Positions 11,189-20,026 are shown, counted from the stretch's first letter. The stretch: 64,000 bases of DNA from Candidatus Enterococcus leclercqii (GCF_009933135.1 NZ_MAEH01000014.1:496001-560000), one strand, 5' to 3'. Notes: a model not told the origin generated them from the letters alone. Numbers and translations are program-made.

Positions 11189-11587
11189 ATGAAAATTGAA
11201 CGTCATAAACCAGTGGTAGAAAGCTATCACTACGATCACCGTATTCCTGAACAAGAATACGAAACAAAGCTGAATGTGGGATTTGCCCCTTTGCAGACCT
11301 CTGACCCTGATTATCCGAAAGAAAACAGTATTCTTGGCGCACGTCTTGAGTTCAATCTGATTTTTAAAGAATACATTCTCTCCGGCAGTATCAGTCAGGT
11401 GAATCATCTGGTCAATCGCAAAGTGGAACAACAAGAAGATCTCACCAAAGAAGAGATTGATGAAATTGTTGCGCCGTTGTTTGATATCGTGGAACGGATT
11501 ACTTATGAAGTGACAGAAATTGCCACTGACGAACCAGGGCTTAAATTGAATTTTCAATCAAATGCCAGTCAAGCTGAGGAAGTGTAA
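11189..11587 (+). CDS. DUF1149 family protein
   Basis: I choose ATG 11189 because AGGAGG lies at 11178-11183; the upstream codons of the frame have no RBS. The 132-residue product resembles the DUF1149 family, found in Lactobacillales, with the block around RLEFNLIFKEYILSGSISQVNHL and a C-terminal acidic region. No membrane segment or catalytic motif is visible. Function is unknown. It is followed two bases later by the VOC gene, probably in one transcript, and preceded by an unusually long leader. Confidence 0.75.
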   Translation: MKIERHKPVVESYHYDHRIPEQEYETKLNVGFAPLQTSDPDYPKENSILGARLEFNLIFKEYILSGSISQVNHLVNRKVEQQEDLTKEEIDEIVAPLFDIVERITYEVTEIATDEPGLKLNFQSNASQAEEV

Positions 11588-11589
11588 TC

Positions 11590-11967
11590 ATGTTTAATGC
11601 GAAAACGCAAGTGATGCTTTACATGGAGGATGTAGCAAATGCCATTGCTTTTTGGGAAGCATTGGGTTTTGTGCTGCTTGATACGCAGGAAGCTGATGGT
11701 ACTTTGGTAGCTGAAATCGCACCGACTGCCACCGCTGATTTGAGTTTTGTCTTGTACGACCTAACCTATGTCCAAAGTCATTCGCCTGAGGTCAATGTTG
11801 CAGCACCGTCAATTATGTTTTCAACAGATGATGCGATGGCCTTGTATCAGAAAATGCTGGAGCAAGGTGTCCAATTAGGGGAATTGGTCCAATTAGAAGA
11901 AGGACTGATCTTTAATTTCGCCGATCCTGAAGGAAACTATTTTGCGGTCAGTGGGACGGCCAACTAA
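11590..11967 (+). CDS. VOC (glyoxalase/bleomycin-resistance) superfamily protein
   Basis: A 125-residue protein with the two beta-alpha-beta-beta-beta modules of the vicinal oxygen chelate fold: the N-terminal MLYMEDVANAIAFWEALGF and C-terminal FADPEGNYFAV blocks are typical. Members include glyoxalases, dioxygenases and antibiotic-binding proteins, so the name does not fix the reaction. I see no clear complete set of metal ligands. It starts two bases after the DUF1149 stop with GAGGAAG as RBS and is closed by a terminator. Confidence 0.8.
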   Translation: MFNAKTQVMLYMEDVANAIAFWEALGFVLLDTQEADGTLVAEIAPTATADLSFVLYDLTYVQSHSPEVNVAAPSIMFSTDDAMALYQKMLEQGVQLGELVQLEEGLIFNFADPEGNYFAVSGTAN

Positions 11968-11991
11968 CGCAGGTAGAAGAATAGCACTGAA

Positions 11992-12020
11992 CCGGAAGCC
12001 CTAAGCTTCCGGCTTTTTTT
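11992..12020 (+). terminator. Intrinsic terminator of the DUF1149-VOC transcript
   Basis: CCGGAAGC (11992-11999) pairs with GCTTCCGG (12005-12012), five-base loop, then C and seven T residues. Confidence 0.92.
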
Positions 12021-12045
12021 AATGCAAATTATTTTTTAGGTAAAA

Positions 12046-12092
12046 TTGAAAATTTTTAGGTCTCGTGCTATTATAAGTTGAAACGCTTACAG
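12046..12092 (+). promoter_or_regulatory. Promoter of the hydantoinase gene with a cre-like site
   Basis: TTGAAA (12046-12051), 17-base spacer, TATTAT (12069-12074), with TGC just before the -10. Immediately downstream, TTGAAACGCTTACA (12079-12092) matches 12 of 14 positions of the CcpA cre consensus TGWAANCGNTNWCA. A cre at the transcription start would give carbon catabolite repression, plausible for a catabolic hydrolase but not proven. Confidence 0.55.
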
Positions 12093-12177
12093 ATGTCGGA
12101 GCTTCTGCAACGGACTATTCCTTGCACCGGCCACACCCGTAGCGCTGAAAATGAATGATTTCAGGGGGTAAAACACA

Positions 12178-13560
12178 ATGTCGAAATTATTGAAAGGCGG
12201 GGTTGTCGTCACAGCACGAGGACGGCTGCAGTTGGATGTTCGGATTGATGGTGAAAAGATTGTCGAGATGGGGACGAATCTGCCACAAGCAGGCGCCGAG
12301 GTGGAAGATGTCACGGGACGGTATTTGCTGCCCGGGTTTATCGATGCCCATACTCATTTGGAGTTAAACAATGGACCAGGTACCCAAGGAAGTGCGGATA
12401 ATTTTTATACCGGAAGCAAGGCAGCTGTCGCAAAAGGTACGACTACTGTTATTGATATGGCCACACCTACCAAAGGGCAAAGTTTACAAGAATGTCTTGC
12501 GGTTTGGAACAACTTTGCTGAACATACGAGCTCATGTGATTATACTTATCACATGTCGATTATTGAATGGAACGAAGCGATAAAAAAAGAAATCGCGGAA
12601 ATGATTGATCAGGGGATCACGTCATTTAAAATGTATCTGGCCTATGACAATCTGCGGGTTACTGACGGGGAACTTTTTGAAGCCATGGTGGAATTGCAAA
12701 AGCAAGGAGCCATGCTGGGGGTTCATTGCGAAAATGGCGATTTAGTCAATGAGAAGATTCATCAATTGTTAGCGGCAGGGAAAACTACGCCCCACTATCA
12801 TCCTTTGTCAAGACCAGATGCAATTGAAGCAGAAGCGGTGGAACGTTACCTGATGATTGCTAAAGAAGCCGGTTTGACAGTCAATATCGTACATCTTTCC
12901 ACTCGGCGTTCTTTAGAAGCTGTTCGCAGAGCGAGAAAGCGCGGCCAGCAATTATTCGTCGAAACTTGCCCGCAATACCTTCTTTTGGATGACAGCGTTT
13001 ATGATCAACCGAATTTTCTGGGGGCCAAGTTTGTCTGTTCACCACCTATCCGAAAAATAACGGATCAGAAAGCACTGTGGGAAGGCATCACAGATGGTTC
13101 CATCAACACGATTTCTACGGATCATTGCAGTTTCAATTTTGCAGGCCAAAAAACATTGGGGGTTGATGACTTCAGTAAAATTCCCAATGGTATGCCAGGG
13201 GTTGAAACAAGGCCGGAGTTGATCTACACAGCCGGTGTGGATACGGGTAGAATTACTTTAGAAAAAATGGTGGCTTTGTTATCGGAAAACATCGCCCGGC
13301 AGTTCCACCTCTTTCCTCAAAAAGGAATTTTACAAGAAGGATCAGATGCAGATATTGTCGTATGGGATCCAGACAAAGCCGGCTTGATCTCAGCTGCAAC
13401 ACAGCTGCAAAATGTTGATTACACCCCTTATGATGGATTTGTGACTAAAGGGGCAGCGGAGGCTGTCTACCTGAGAGGCGAAAAAGTTGCCGAAAACGGT
13501 GCAGTCTTGAAAGAAAAGCAAGGCCGTTTTGTTTATCGTAAAATACCAGTGACGGAGTAA
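12178..13560 (+). CDS. hydA: Dihydropyrimidinase/hydantoinase-type amidohydrolase
   Basis: A 460-residue cyclic amidohydrolase of the dihydropyrimidinase/D-hydantoinase family, which opens dihydropyrimidine or hydantoin rings. The N-terminal metal motif GFIDAHTHLEL (about residues 54-64), the carbamylated-Lys region TSFKMYLAYD, the GVHCENGD and VHLSTRRS histidines, and the TDHCSF aspartate motif are all present, so a dinuclear metal site looks intact. No preTA or transporter gene for pyrimidine breakdown is next to it. It has its own promoter and terminator, so it is a single-gene unit. Substrate uncertain; allantoinase is a less likely alternative. Confidence 0.88.
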   Translation: MSKLLKGGVVVTARGRLQLDVRIDGEKIVEMGTNLPQAGAEVEDVTGRYLLPGFIDAHTHLELNNGPGTQGSADNFYTGSKAAVAKGTTTVIDMATPTKGQSLQECLAVWNNFAEHTSSCDYTYHMSIIEWNEAIKKEIAEMIDQGITSFKMYLAYDNLRVTDGELFEAMVELQKQGAMLGVHCENGDLVNEKIHQLLAAGKTTPHYHPLSRPDAIEAEAVERYLMIAKEAGLTVNIVHLSTRRSLEAVRRARKRGQQLFVETCPQYLLLDDSVYDQPNFLGAKFVCSPPIRKITDQKALWEGITDGSINTISTDHCSFNFAGQKTLGVDDFSKIPNGMPGVETRPELIYTAGVDTGRITLEKMVALLSENIARQFHLFPQKGILQEGSDADIVVWDPDKAGLISAATQLQNVDYTPYDGFVTKGAAEAVYLRGEKVAENGAVLKEKQGRFVYRKIPVTE

Positions 13561-13566
13561 AAATAC

Positions 13567-13623
13567 AGGATCTACTGCTTCTCTGCAGACTTTTTTTAGC
13601 AGAGGGTGGGTAGATCCTTTTTT
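13567..13623 (+). terminator. Intrinsic terminator of the hydantoinase gene
   Basis: AGGATCTAC (13567-13575) pairs with GTAGATCCT (13610-13618) and is followed by a T tract; the enclosed sequence can form a second small hairpin (CTGC/GCAG). Confidence 0.88.
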
Positions 13624-13760
13624 GTGTCTGAAGTTCTAAAACGAATGCCTTTATAAAGATTTATTCTGGGGAAAACGGAGCAGACTTTCGCAATTTATTT
13701 GCCAGTGGCGTACACTTAGATTAACGAGAGCCGGAATTCTTAGAGAAGGGAGCACAAAAA

Positions 13761-14495
13761 ATGAAACCTTATGTTTTTGCCATCAGTGATATTCATGGCA
13801 TGTATGATCTGTTTGAAAAGGAAGTGGCCAACTATGACCCGGAGCATCATCAATTGGTGCTGATTGGTGATCTGAACGATCGCGGACCACGAAGCAAGGA
13901 GAGCCTGTTGTTAGGCAAAAAACTAGTGGAAGAATCAGGTGCAGTTTATCTAATGGGCAACCACGAAGAGTATTTGTTGGATTTTTTGCAACAACCGGAA
14001 GATGTGGCGCCGATGTATCTTTACAATGGCGGCAAAGAAACAGTGGAGAGTTTGCTTCATAAAGGCGCCTGGGAGGAATACTCCCCCACAGAAATAGCTA
14101 TGATGATCCGCAGCCGTTACCAAGATCTGATTGCCTTTTTAAAAGAACGACCCCTCTATTATGAATGGGGGCCTTATGTATTTGTCCATGCCGGTGTTGA
14201 TTTGACCAAAAAGGATTGGCGCAAAACCACTCCTCACGATTTTGTTTGGATCAGAGAGCCTTTTCACACTGGAAAAAATAATACTGGCAAGATCATCGTC
14301 TTTGGCCACACCATTACTCCAATGCTTCATGGGGACATGCAGACCACGGATCTTTGGCTCTCAGACAACAAAATCGGCATCGATGGAGGAGCAGTTTTTG
14401 GAGGCAGTGTACATGGTGTGATTTTTGATACAACTGGGATCCTACAAGACATTGAGTATCAAAACACCACGGGTCCATGGCAGCCGGACAGGTAA
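13761..14495 (+). CDS. PPP-type metallophosphoesterase (Ser/Thr phosphatase / Ap4A hydrolase-like)
   Basis: A 244-residue calcineurin-like phosphoesterase. The metal-binding motifs appear in order: DIHG (residues 9-12), GDLNDRG (variant of GDxVDRG), GNHEE, VHAG and GHTI. This is the arrangement of bacterial PrpE/PphA-type phosphatases and symmetrical diadenosine tetraphosphatases. The full motif set suggests an active enzyme, but the substrate (phosphoprotein or dinucleotide) cannot be read from sequence. The ATG has AAGGGAG upstream. It is transcribed toward tex. Confidence 0.82.
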   Translation: MKPYVFAISDIHGMYDLFEKEVANYDPEHHQLVLIGDLNDRGPRSKESLLLGKKLVEESGAVYLMGNHEEYLLDFLQQPEDVAPMYLYNGGKETVESLLHKGAWEEYSPTEIAMMIRSRYQDLIAFLKERPLYYEWGPYVFVHAGVDLTKKDWRKTTPHDFVWIREPFHTGKNNTGKIIVFGHTITPMLHGDMQTTDLWLSDNKIGIDGGAVFGGSVHGVIFDTTGILQDIEYQNTTGPWQPDR

Positions 14496-14582
14496 TCTTA
14501 GCTGCCAGAGAAACTGTTTGCCGGTTTTTCTTTTTTGAAGAAAGATATGGTAAAATAAATCGGTATGGCATCAAAAGCTGTC

Positions 14583-14629
14583 AGGCATGTATCAAAACGG
14601 CGCCTTTGTTTTGATTCGCATGCCTTTTT
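14583..14629 (+). terminator. Terminator-like hairpin in the tex leader
   Basis: AGGCATG plus ATCAAAAC (14583-14598, one bulged T) pair with GTTTTGAT and CATGCCT (14608-14625, three-base bulge), followed by TTTT. The hairpin sits 32 bases upstream of the chosen tex start and downstream of a possible -10 (TAAAAT, 14551-14556). It may end the upstream transcript or act as an attenuator for tex. Confidence 0.7.
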
Positions 14630-14660
14630 GGCGGCCACTGTCAAGAAAGGTGTGACGCAG

Positions 14661-16835
14661 ATGGATCAGGCAATTTTGGATCTTTTAAAACAAGAGTTGA
14701 AACAGTATCATCCTGGGCAGTTAAAACGGGTGTTGGAATTATTAACAGAGGGCAATACGGTTCCTTTTATTGCTCGTTATCGTAAAGAAGTGACTGGGAA
14801 CCTGGATGAAGTACAGATTCGGGAGATTGAAGAACGTTACCAGTATTTGAGCAACCTGGAAAAGCGTAAAGAAGAAGTATTGCGTTTGATTCAAGAGCAG
14901 GAGAAATTGACGCCCCAACTGGCGCAAGCAATCAACGCCGCAGTGAAAATGCAACAGGTGGAGGACCTTTACCGACCCTTTAAGCAAAAACGCCGGACAA
15001 AAGCTACCATTGCAAAAGAGCGGGGATTGGAAGCTTTGGCACAATGGTTGCTGACGTTTCCTGCCGCTGGGGATGTCAATCAACAGGCGGCACAATTTGT
15101 TGACCCCGACAAGGAAGTATTCACACCAGAAGAAGCATTGGCTGGTGCTCATGAAATCTTGGCGGAACAGTTTGGTGACGTTGCTGAGTTTAGAAGCTGG
15201 ATTCGGGAGTATACTTTTTCTCACGGCAGTTATACCAGTGTGGTCAAAGATGCAGAGAAGGACGAAAAAGGCGTTTATGAAATGTATTATGATTTCAGTG
15301 AACCCTTGAAAAAAATGGTCTCTCATCGAATATTGGCCACTAATCGCGGCGAGAAAGAAGATATTCTAAAAGTGACAATCCAAGTGGATGAAGCCAAAAT
15401 CATGACTTATTTCAGCAGTAAACTGCTGAAATCCTATTCTTCACCAGCGACACCTCTTGTAACAGCGGCCTATGAAGATGCCTATAAACGATTTATTGGA
15501 CCAGCAATCGAACGGGAACTGCGGAATCAGTTGACTGAAGCAGCGGATGAACAGGCAATCCAAGTCTTCGGTGAAAACCTTCGTAATCTTTTGTTGCAAC
15601 CGCCTTTGAAGGGAAAGGTCGTCTTGGGATTTGATCCCGCCTATCGAACTGGTTGTAAATTGGCTGTTTTAGATGCTACCGGCAAAGTACTTGATATTGC
15701 AGTAATCTATCCTCATAAGCCAGCCAATGAAGCCAAACGCGCAGCAGCCGGGCCGGCCTTTTTCAAGCTGATTGAAAAGTACCAAGTAGACATGGTAGCC
15801 ATTGGCAATGGAACAGCTAGCCGAGAATCAGAACAATTTGTCGCAGAACAGCTTCGTGAGATAGAGCGGGAAGTATTTTATGTCATCGTCAATGAAGCCG
15901 GCGCCTCTGTCTATTCTGCAAGTGACACAGCTCGGGCAGAATTTCCCGACTTGGCAGTTGAAGAACGTAGTGCCATCAGTATTGGCCGCCGTTTACAAGA
16001 TCCATTGGCAGAACTAGTGAAAATTGATCCTCAGGCAGTAGGTGTGGGGCAATACCAACATGATGTTTCCCAAAAACGATTGGCTGAGCAGCTGGATTTT
16101 GTCGTAGAGACAGTCGTTAACCAGGTAGGGGTGGATGTCAATACTGCCAGCCCTCAGCTTTTGCAACGAGTGGCCGGCTTGAACAAAACCACCGCGCAAA
16201 ATATCTTTACTTATCGAGAGGAAAATGGCGCTTTTACTGCCCGTAATCAACTGAAAAAAGTACCACGACTGGGACCTAAAGCCTACGAACAAGCCATTGG
16301 ATTTTTGAGGATTCCAGCGGGGAAACATATTTTGGACAATACCGGTATTCACCCGGAAAGCTATCCAGCAACCAAAGAAATCCTTGCGCTGGCAGCAGTT
16401 ACAGAAAAACAGTTGGGGTCTGAAACAGCCCAAGAGGCTTTGAAAAAACTGAAGCCAGAAGAGTTGAGTCGTAAACTTGGCATCGGTAAAGAGACCGTTG
16501 TAGATATTTTGAAGGCATTGTTGCAACCAGGGCGGGATATGCGAGAAGAAATGCCTGCGCCCCTTTTACGAAAAGATGTCTTGAAAATGGAAGACCTCAA
16601 AGCCGGCATGGAGCTTAAGGGAACAGTGAGAAATGTGATTGATTTTGGCGCCTTCGTTGACATTGGTGTCAAACAAGATGGCTTAGTGCATATTTCCAAA
16701 CTCAGCAATAAATTTGTGAAGCAGCCGAAAGACGTCGTTGCAGTAGGTGATGTGGTCACTGTCTGGGTGGAACAAGTTGATCTGAAAAAAGGCCGTATCA
16801 GTTTGACCATGAAAGATCCGGTGCAGGAAAAGTAA
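14661..16835 (+). CDS. tex: Tex family S1 RNA-binding transcription accessory protein
   Basis: The frame is open from 14565, but I start at ATG 14661 (AAAGGTG upstream): the earlier codons overlap the terminator-like hairpin, and the family begins near MDQAILDLLKQEL. The 724-residue product has the Tex order: N-terminal helical domain, YqgF/RNase H-like domain (VLGFDPAYRTGCKLAVLD, about 340-460), helix-hairpin-helix segments (VDVNTASPQLLQRVAGL) and C-terminal S1 domain (GTVRNVIDFGAFVDIGVKQDGLVHIS). Tex proteins bind RNA and influence transcription and virulence genes in other bacteria. The sprT-like gene follows after a single base and is likely co-transcribed. Confidence 0.94.
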   Translation: MDQAILDLLKQELKQYHPGQLKRVLELLTEGNTVPFIARYRKEVTGNLDEVQIREIEERYQYLSNLEKRKEEVLRLIQEQEKLTPQLAQAINAAVKMQQVEDLYRPFKQKRRTKATIAKERGLEALAQWLLTFPAAGDVNQQAAQFVDPDKEVFTPEEALAGAHEILAEQFGDVAEFRSWIREYTFSHGSYTSVVKDAEKDEKGVYEMYYDFSEPLKKMVSHRILATNRGEKEDILKVTIQVDEAKIMTYFSSKLLKSYSSPATPLVTAAYEDAYKRFIGPAIERELRNQLTEAADEQAIQVFGENLRNLLLQPPLKGKVVLGFDPAYRTGCKLAVLDATGKVLDIAVIYPHKPANEAKRAAAGPAFFKLIEKYQVDMVAIGNGTASRESEQFVAEQLREIEREVFYVIVNEAGASVYSASDTARAEFPDLAVEERSAISIGRRLQDPLAELVKIDPQAVGVGQYQHDVSQKRLAEQLDFVVETVVNQVGVDVNTASPQLLQRVAGLNKTTAQNIFTYREENGAFTARNQLKKVPRLGPKAYEQAIGFLRIPAGKHILDNTGIHPESYPATKEILALAAVTEKQLGSETAQEALKKLKPEELSRKLGIGKETVVDILKALLQPGRDMREEMPAPLLRKDVLKMEDLKAGMELKGTVRNVIDFGAFVDIGVKQDGLVHISKLSNKFVKQPKDVVAVGDVVTVWVEQVDLKKGRISLTMKDPVQEK

Positions 16836-16836
16836 G

Positions 16837-17301
16837 ATGACCCAAGAAGAATTGCAACAGTTGGTAGAAACAACTTCCTTGGCTACTTTTCAACGTCCTT
16901 TTCGCCACCAAGCTGTCTTCAATAAGCGGCTGAAAACAACTGGTGGCAGATACCATTTGCGAGATCATCATTTAGATTTTAATCCGAGTCTTTTTGCAGC
17001 TGTTGACCAACAGACGATCATTGGTATCATTAAGCACGAATTGTGTCACTATCATCTGCATTTATGCGGTAGAGGCTACCGACATCAAGACCGTGATTTC
17101 AAAAATTTACTTAAGCAAAGTGGAGGCCTGCGGTATGCGCCTAGATTAGAAGATTCACAACGACAACTATCTTCGCCTAAGCTGCTCTACTACTGTCGAC
17201 AATGCGGACAAACGTATCCTCGGCAACGACGCATCAATACAACGAAATATCGCTGTGGTGTCTGCCGAGGAGAACTGTCCTTAAAAGAAAATTTGAAATA
17301 A
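16837..17301 (+). CDS. SprT-like zinc metallopeptidase family protein
   Basis: A 154-residue SprT family protein, similar to Bacillus YdcK, with the zinc protease signature HELCHYH (HExxH) near residue 68 and a C-terminal zinc ribbon with two CxxC pairs (CRQC and CGVC). The family is related to the Spartan DNA-protein crosslink protease, but bacterial members are uncharacterised; activity here is inferred. It starts one base after the tex stop, as in other Firmicutes, so both are expressed together. Confidence 0.9.
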   Translation: MTQEELQQLVETTSLATFQRPFRHQAVFNKRLKTTGGRYHLRDHHLDFNPSLFAAVDQQTIIGIIKHELCHYHLHLCGRGYRHQDRDFKNLLKQSGGLRYAPRLEDSQRQLSSPKLLYYCRQCGQTYPRQRRINTTKYRCGVCRGELSLKENLK

Positions 17302-17427
17302 AGGTGCTAGGCCTAAAGCAGCCGATTAATACAAGACGAATGACTGAGCTGCCGGGTTCAGTGAGTGATGTTGTGGAGACTGCTATTAGCAAAAAGAATG
17401 CCAAAATTGGCTGTCGAGAAAACTTTG

Positions 17428-17456
17428 TTGCACAAACCGCGGATTTGTTAGATAAT
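17428..17456 (+). promoter_or_regulatory. murC: Promoter upstream of murC
   Basis: TTGCAC (17428-17433), 17-base spacer, GATAAT (17451-17456). It lies about 100 bases before murC; a small AAAGGG/CCCTTT hairpin (about 17467-17485) and a terminator-like hairpin lie between it and the gene. Confidence 0.55.
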
Positions 17457-17503
17457 ATGTTTCGTGAAAAGGGGTCTGACCCTTTCTGACCAATGACACT
17501 GAT

Positions 17504-17532
17504 ACCACCGGAATTGGCTCCGGTCTGGTTTT
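17504..17532 (+). terminator. Terminator-like hairpin between the sprT-like gene and murC
   Basis: ACCACCGGA (17504-17512) pairs with TCCGGTCTGGT (17519-17529, small bulges), followed by TTTT. It probably ends the tex transcript, but its position after a good promoter leaves open an attenuator role for murC. Confidence 0.6.
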
Positions 17533-17558
17533 ATGATTGAGAAAAGAGGCTAATCACT

Positions 17559-18896
17559 ATGATTACAGATAAAGATAAGGTTTATCATTTCGTCGGCATC
17601 AAGGGTTCTGGGATGAGCTCCTTGGCGCTGGTGCTCCATGAAAAAGGTTACCATGTGCAAGGTTCTGATGTGGACGAATATTTCTTCACCCAACGAGATT
17701 TAGAAAAAGCGAGTATCCCGTTATTGCCTTTTGATGCAGACAATATCAAAGCAGGGATGGTTGTCATTGCCGGAAATGCTTTTCCTGATACGAATCCGGA
17801 AATCCAAAGAGCTCATGAAATTGGAGCAGAAGTGGTGCGCTACCACGACTTTATCGGTAACTTTATTCAAGATTACACCAGTATTGCCGTGACTGGTTCT
17901 CATGGGAAGACGAGTACGACTGGCTTGTTGGCCCACGTCTTTAGTGGTGTTAGCCCTACTAGTTATCTGATTGGTGACGGGACCGGGCATGGGGTTCCCG
18001 ATGCGGACTTCTTTGCGTTTGAAGCCTGTGAATACCGCCGTCATTTTCTAGCCTATGCGCCAGATTATGCCATTATGACCAACATTGACTTTGATCATCC
18101 AGATTACTACCACAGTATCGATGATGTCTTCACTGCCTTCCAAAGCCTGGCTTTCCAAGTGAAAAAGGGAATCTTTGCTTTTGGTGATGACAAATACCTG
18201 CGAAAAATTGAAGCCAATGTGCCGATTTACTATTATGGTGTCAATGAAGACGACGACATACAAGCGCGGAACATCACGCGGACAACAAAGGGCTCTGAAT
18301 TTGATGTCTTTGTTAAAGGTGAAAAAATCGGTCATTTCGAATTGCCAGCTTTCGGTAAACACAACATCTTTAATGCGTTGGGTGTAATCGGCATTGCCCA
18401 CTTGGAAGGCATTCCTATGGCCGAAGTAGCAGAAGAGATGAAGAGCTTTGCCGGTGTTAAACGCCGCTTCTCCGAGAAAAAAGTTGCGGACATGACCATC
18501 GTGGATGATTACGCCCATCATCCGGCTGAAATCAAGGCAACCATCGATGCTGCGCGGCAAAAATATCCTAAAAAGGAAATCATTGCGGTTTTCCAACCCC
18601 ATACCTTTACTCGTACCATTGCCTTAATGGATGACTTTGCTGAAGCTTTGGATTTGGCTGATAAAGTCTTCTTGTGTGATATTTTTGGCTCAGCCCGTGA
18701 AAAGCAAGGCGACGTAAAAATCGAAGACTTGGGCAACAAGATCAAAAAAGGCGGACAAGTAATCAAAGAAGACAATGTTTCACCACTGTTGGATTTTGAA
18801 AATGCCGTAATCATCTTCATGGGTGCCGGCGATGTTCAAAAGTTCGAACAAGCCTACGAAAAATTACTCAGCAGCACGACACGTAACGTATTGTAA
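17559..18896 (+). CDS. murC: UDP-N-acetylmuramate--L-alanine ligase
   Basis: A 445-residue Mur ligase that adds L-Ala to UDP-MurNAc using ATP, the first peptide-stem step of peptidoglycan synthesis. The N-terminal Rossmann motif [11 protein letters not shown] (about 13-23) and the P-loop GSHGKTST (113-120) are intact. Further Mur signatures are [19 protein letters not shown] and [13 protein letters not shown] is a GAGG-type sequence about ten bases before the ATG. The gene is monocistronic and is followed by the tandem pair of the repeat elements described below, the first of which supplies its terminator. Confidence 0.97.
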   Translation: MITDKDKVYHFVGIKGSGMSSLALVLHEKGYHVQGSDVDEYFFTQRDLEKASIPLLPFDADNIKAGMVVIAGNAFPDTNPEIQRAHEIGAEVVRYHDFIGNFIQDYTSIAVTGSHGKTSTTGLLAHVFSGVSPTSYLIGDGTGHGVPDADFFAFEACEYRRHFLAYAPDYAIMTNIDFDHPDYYHSIDDVFTAFQSLAFQVKKGIFAFGDDKYLRKIEANVPIYYYGVNEDDDIQARNITRTTKGSEFDVFVKGEKIGHFELPAFGKHNIFNALGVIGIAHLEGIPMAEVAEEMKSFAGVKRRFSEKKVADMTIVDDYAHHPAEIKATIDAARQKYPKKEIIAVFQPHTFTRTIALMDDFAEALDLADKVFLCDIFGSAREKQGDVKIEDLGNKIKKGGQVIKEDNVSPLLDFENAVIIFMGAGDVQKFEQAYEKLLSSTTRNVL

Positions 18897-18899
18897 GAA

Positions 18900-19034
18900 G
18901 GCGGTGGCAAATTTTTGTCACCCTCATCTTTCCTGCGAAGTGAAATTACCAAATGTGATCCACAAGCAAAAGACAAGTCACTTTCCACTGTCTTCAATGG
19001 AAGTGACTTGTCTTTTTGTTGTCAAAATTTTAAG
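18900..19034 (+). repeat. Intergenic hairpin element, copy A1 (murC terminator)
   Basis: First unit of a tandem pair. Parts in order are GGTGGCAAATTTTTGTCACC hairpin, linker with TACCAAATGTGATCC, terminator-like hairpin (GACAAGTCACTTTCCA with TGGAAGTGACTTGTC, about 18972-19012) with T tract, and exit sequence TTGTTGTCAAAATTTTAA. The same order is found in copies A2, B and C. The hairpin right after murC should end that transcript. Confidence 0.8.
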
Positions 19035-19165
19035 GGGCGGTGACAATAGTTGAGTCACCGTCCTACGAACCGAACAATACCAAACATGAGGCCCCAAAAG
19101 CCGACAATCTTCCATTAAAATCATTGGAAGATAATCGGTTTTTCATTGCTAAAAATTTTAAACGC
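19035..19165 (+). repeat. Intergenic hairpin element, copy A2
   Basis: Second unit of the tandem pair. CGGTGACAATAGTTGAGTCACCG forms the 5' hairpin; the linker includes TACCAAACATGAGGCCCC; the second hairpin is AAGCCGACAATCTTCCA with TGGAAGATAATCGGTTT; the exit is TTTCATTGCTAAAAATTTTAAACGC. It aligns with copy B at most positions, without any long indel. Confidence 0.82.
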
Positions 19166-19350
19166 TGACTAACCTTGATTTCATCAAGCCAAGTCAGCCT
19201 AATTCACTTTTTCTCTTGACACGTATGGTGTTGTTCTCTCTTCGGACAAAACATCAAGCGGGTCATAAATTTTTCCCATCCGTATATTTTTTATTAATTG
19301 GGGTTGAACAACCACTGTTTAGCGCTTGGAAATTACTTAGGTCACATTTC
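19166..19350 (+). repeat. Non-coding extension shared by copies A2 and B
   Basis: These 185 bases have a clear counterpart at 58342-58526, roughly 60-65 percent identical by eye, with matching landmarks such as TTGATTTCATCA / TTGACTTCATTA, TTGTTCTCT and AATTACNTANGTCACATT. Neither copy has an open frame of useful length. Both end a few tens of bases short of the 3' end of a minus-strand gene. Confidence 0.7.
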
Positions 19351-19384
19351 CCATTCATTGATGGATTGACACTGGGTTAGCGAA

Positions 19385-20026
19385 CTATTTTTTTGCAGAA
19401 TTGAGATTTCCAACAGCTACCATCAAAAATGGTAAGTATAAGAAGAGTAAGTTCAGCCGTTGCCATAATCCGCGATGAGCGACTTGAAAGTCACTAGCAA
19501 TCGGTATTTTTGGCATCGCAAACAAAAACATGAAGATGGAAGACAAAACGAAAATAATCGGGAGTGCGATAACCATGAAGCTGTTGTGCTCCATATAATA
19601 CAGTCTAATCAACAGAAATGTGCCAATCAACAGCGCGACGAAGCCGGCTCCCGATGCATAATTATGAAGCAGACTGGTAAATCCGACTTCTTCAGTCGTA
19701 GCGGCGCGATCCACTAGTCCGGTGATAATACAATCACCAATTCCGAACAAGGCAATCAGGATGCCTGTCCAGAGGGCTAAGGGTGCCGATGTGCCCCGAA
19801 ATCGTTCATAAAAAGCAGGAGCGGATAAAACGAAAAGCGTACCATTGATGACCTCCCAAATTTTGAAAGCCCATTTTGTTGGCATGCCTGTCTCGCCAAA
19901 ATTTGAGATTAGCATTTCAATCTGATTGTAACCCGGGAGAAACCGCCCCAAAATAAACGGAAGTGCCAACTCACTGATAACTGCGAGAATCAGTAGATAA
20001 AAGCCATATCGTTTTAATGAATCCAT
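19385..20026 (-). CDS. DUF998 family membrane protein
   Basis: I start at ATG 20026 (MDSLKRYG...), preceded on the minus strand by AAGGAAAA, and not at the upstream Met. The 213-residue product has six predicted membrane segments and resembles DUF998 proteins, with the SNFGETGMPTKWAFKIWEV stretch and the last helices near residues 165-210. Function is unknown. The gene is alone between murC and glpK, opposite in direction to both. Its 3' end abuts the repeat element. Confidence 0.75.
   Translation of the reverse strand: MDSLKRYGFYLLILAVISELALPFILGRFLPGYNQIEMLISNFGETGMPTKWAFKIWEVINGTLFVLSAPAFYERFRGTSAPLALWTGILIALFGIGDCIITGLVDRAATTEEVGFTSLLHNYASGAGFVALLIGTFLLIRLYYMEHNSFMVIALPIIFVLSSIFMFLFAMPKIPIASDFQVAHRGLWQRLNLLFLYLPFLMVAVGNLNSAKK

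Noticed and set aside
14565-14660. 32-codon N-terminal extension of tex
   Set aside because: It has no RBS and coincides with a terminator-like hairpin; Tex proteins begin at the Met used.
17202-17489. 95-codon frame overlapping the end of the sprT-like gene
   Set aside because: It shares sequence with the SprT-like gene in another frame, has no RBS, and its downstream half covers the murC promoter.
18823-19053. 76-codon frame over the murC end and the first repeat element
   Set aside because: It lies in the murC 3' end and the hairpin element; the composition is that of a shadow frame.
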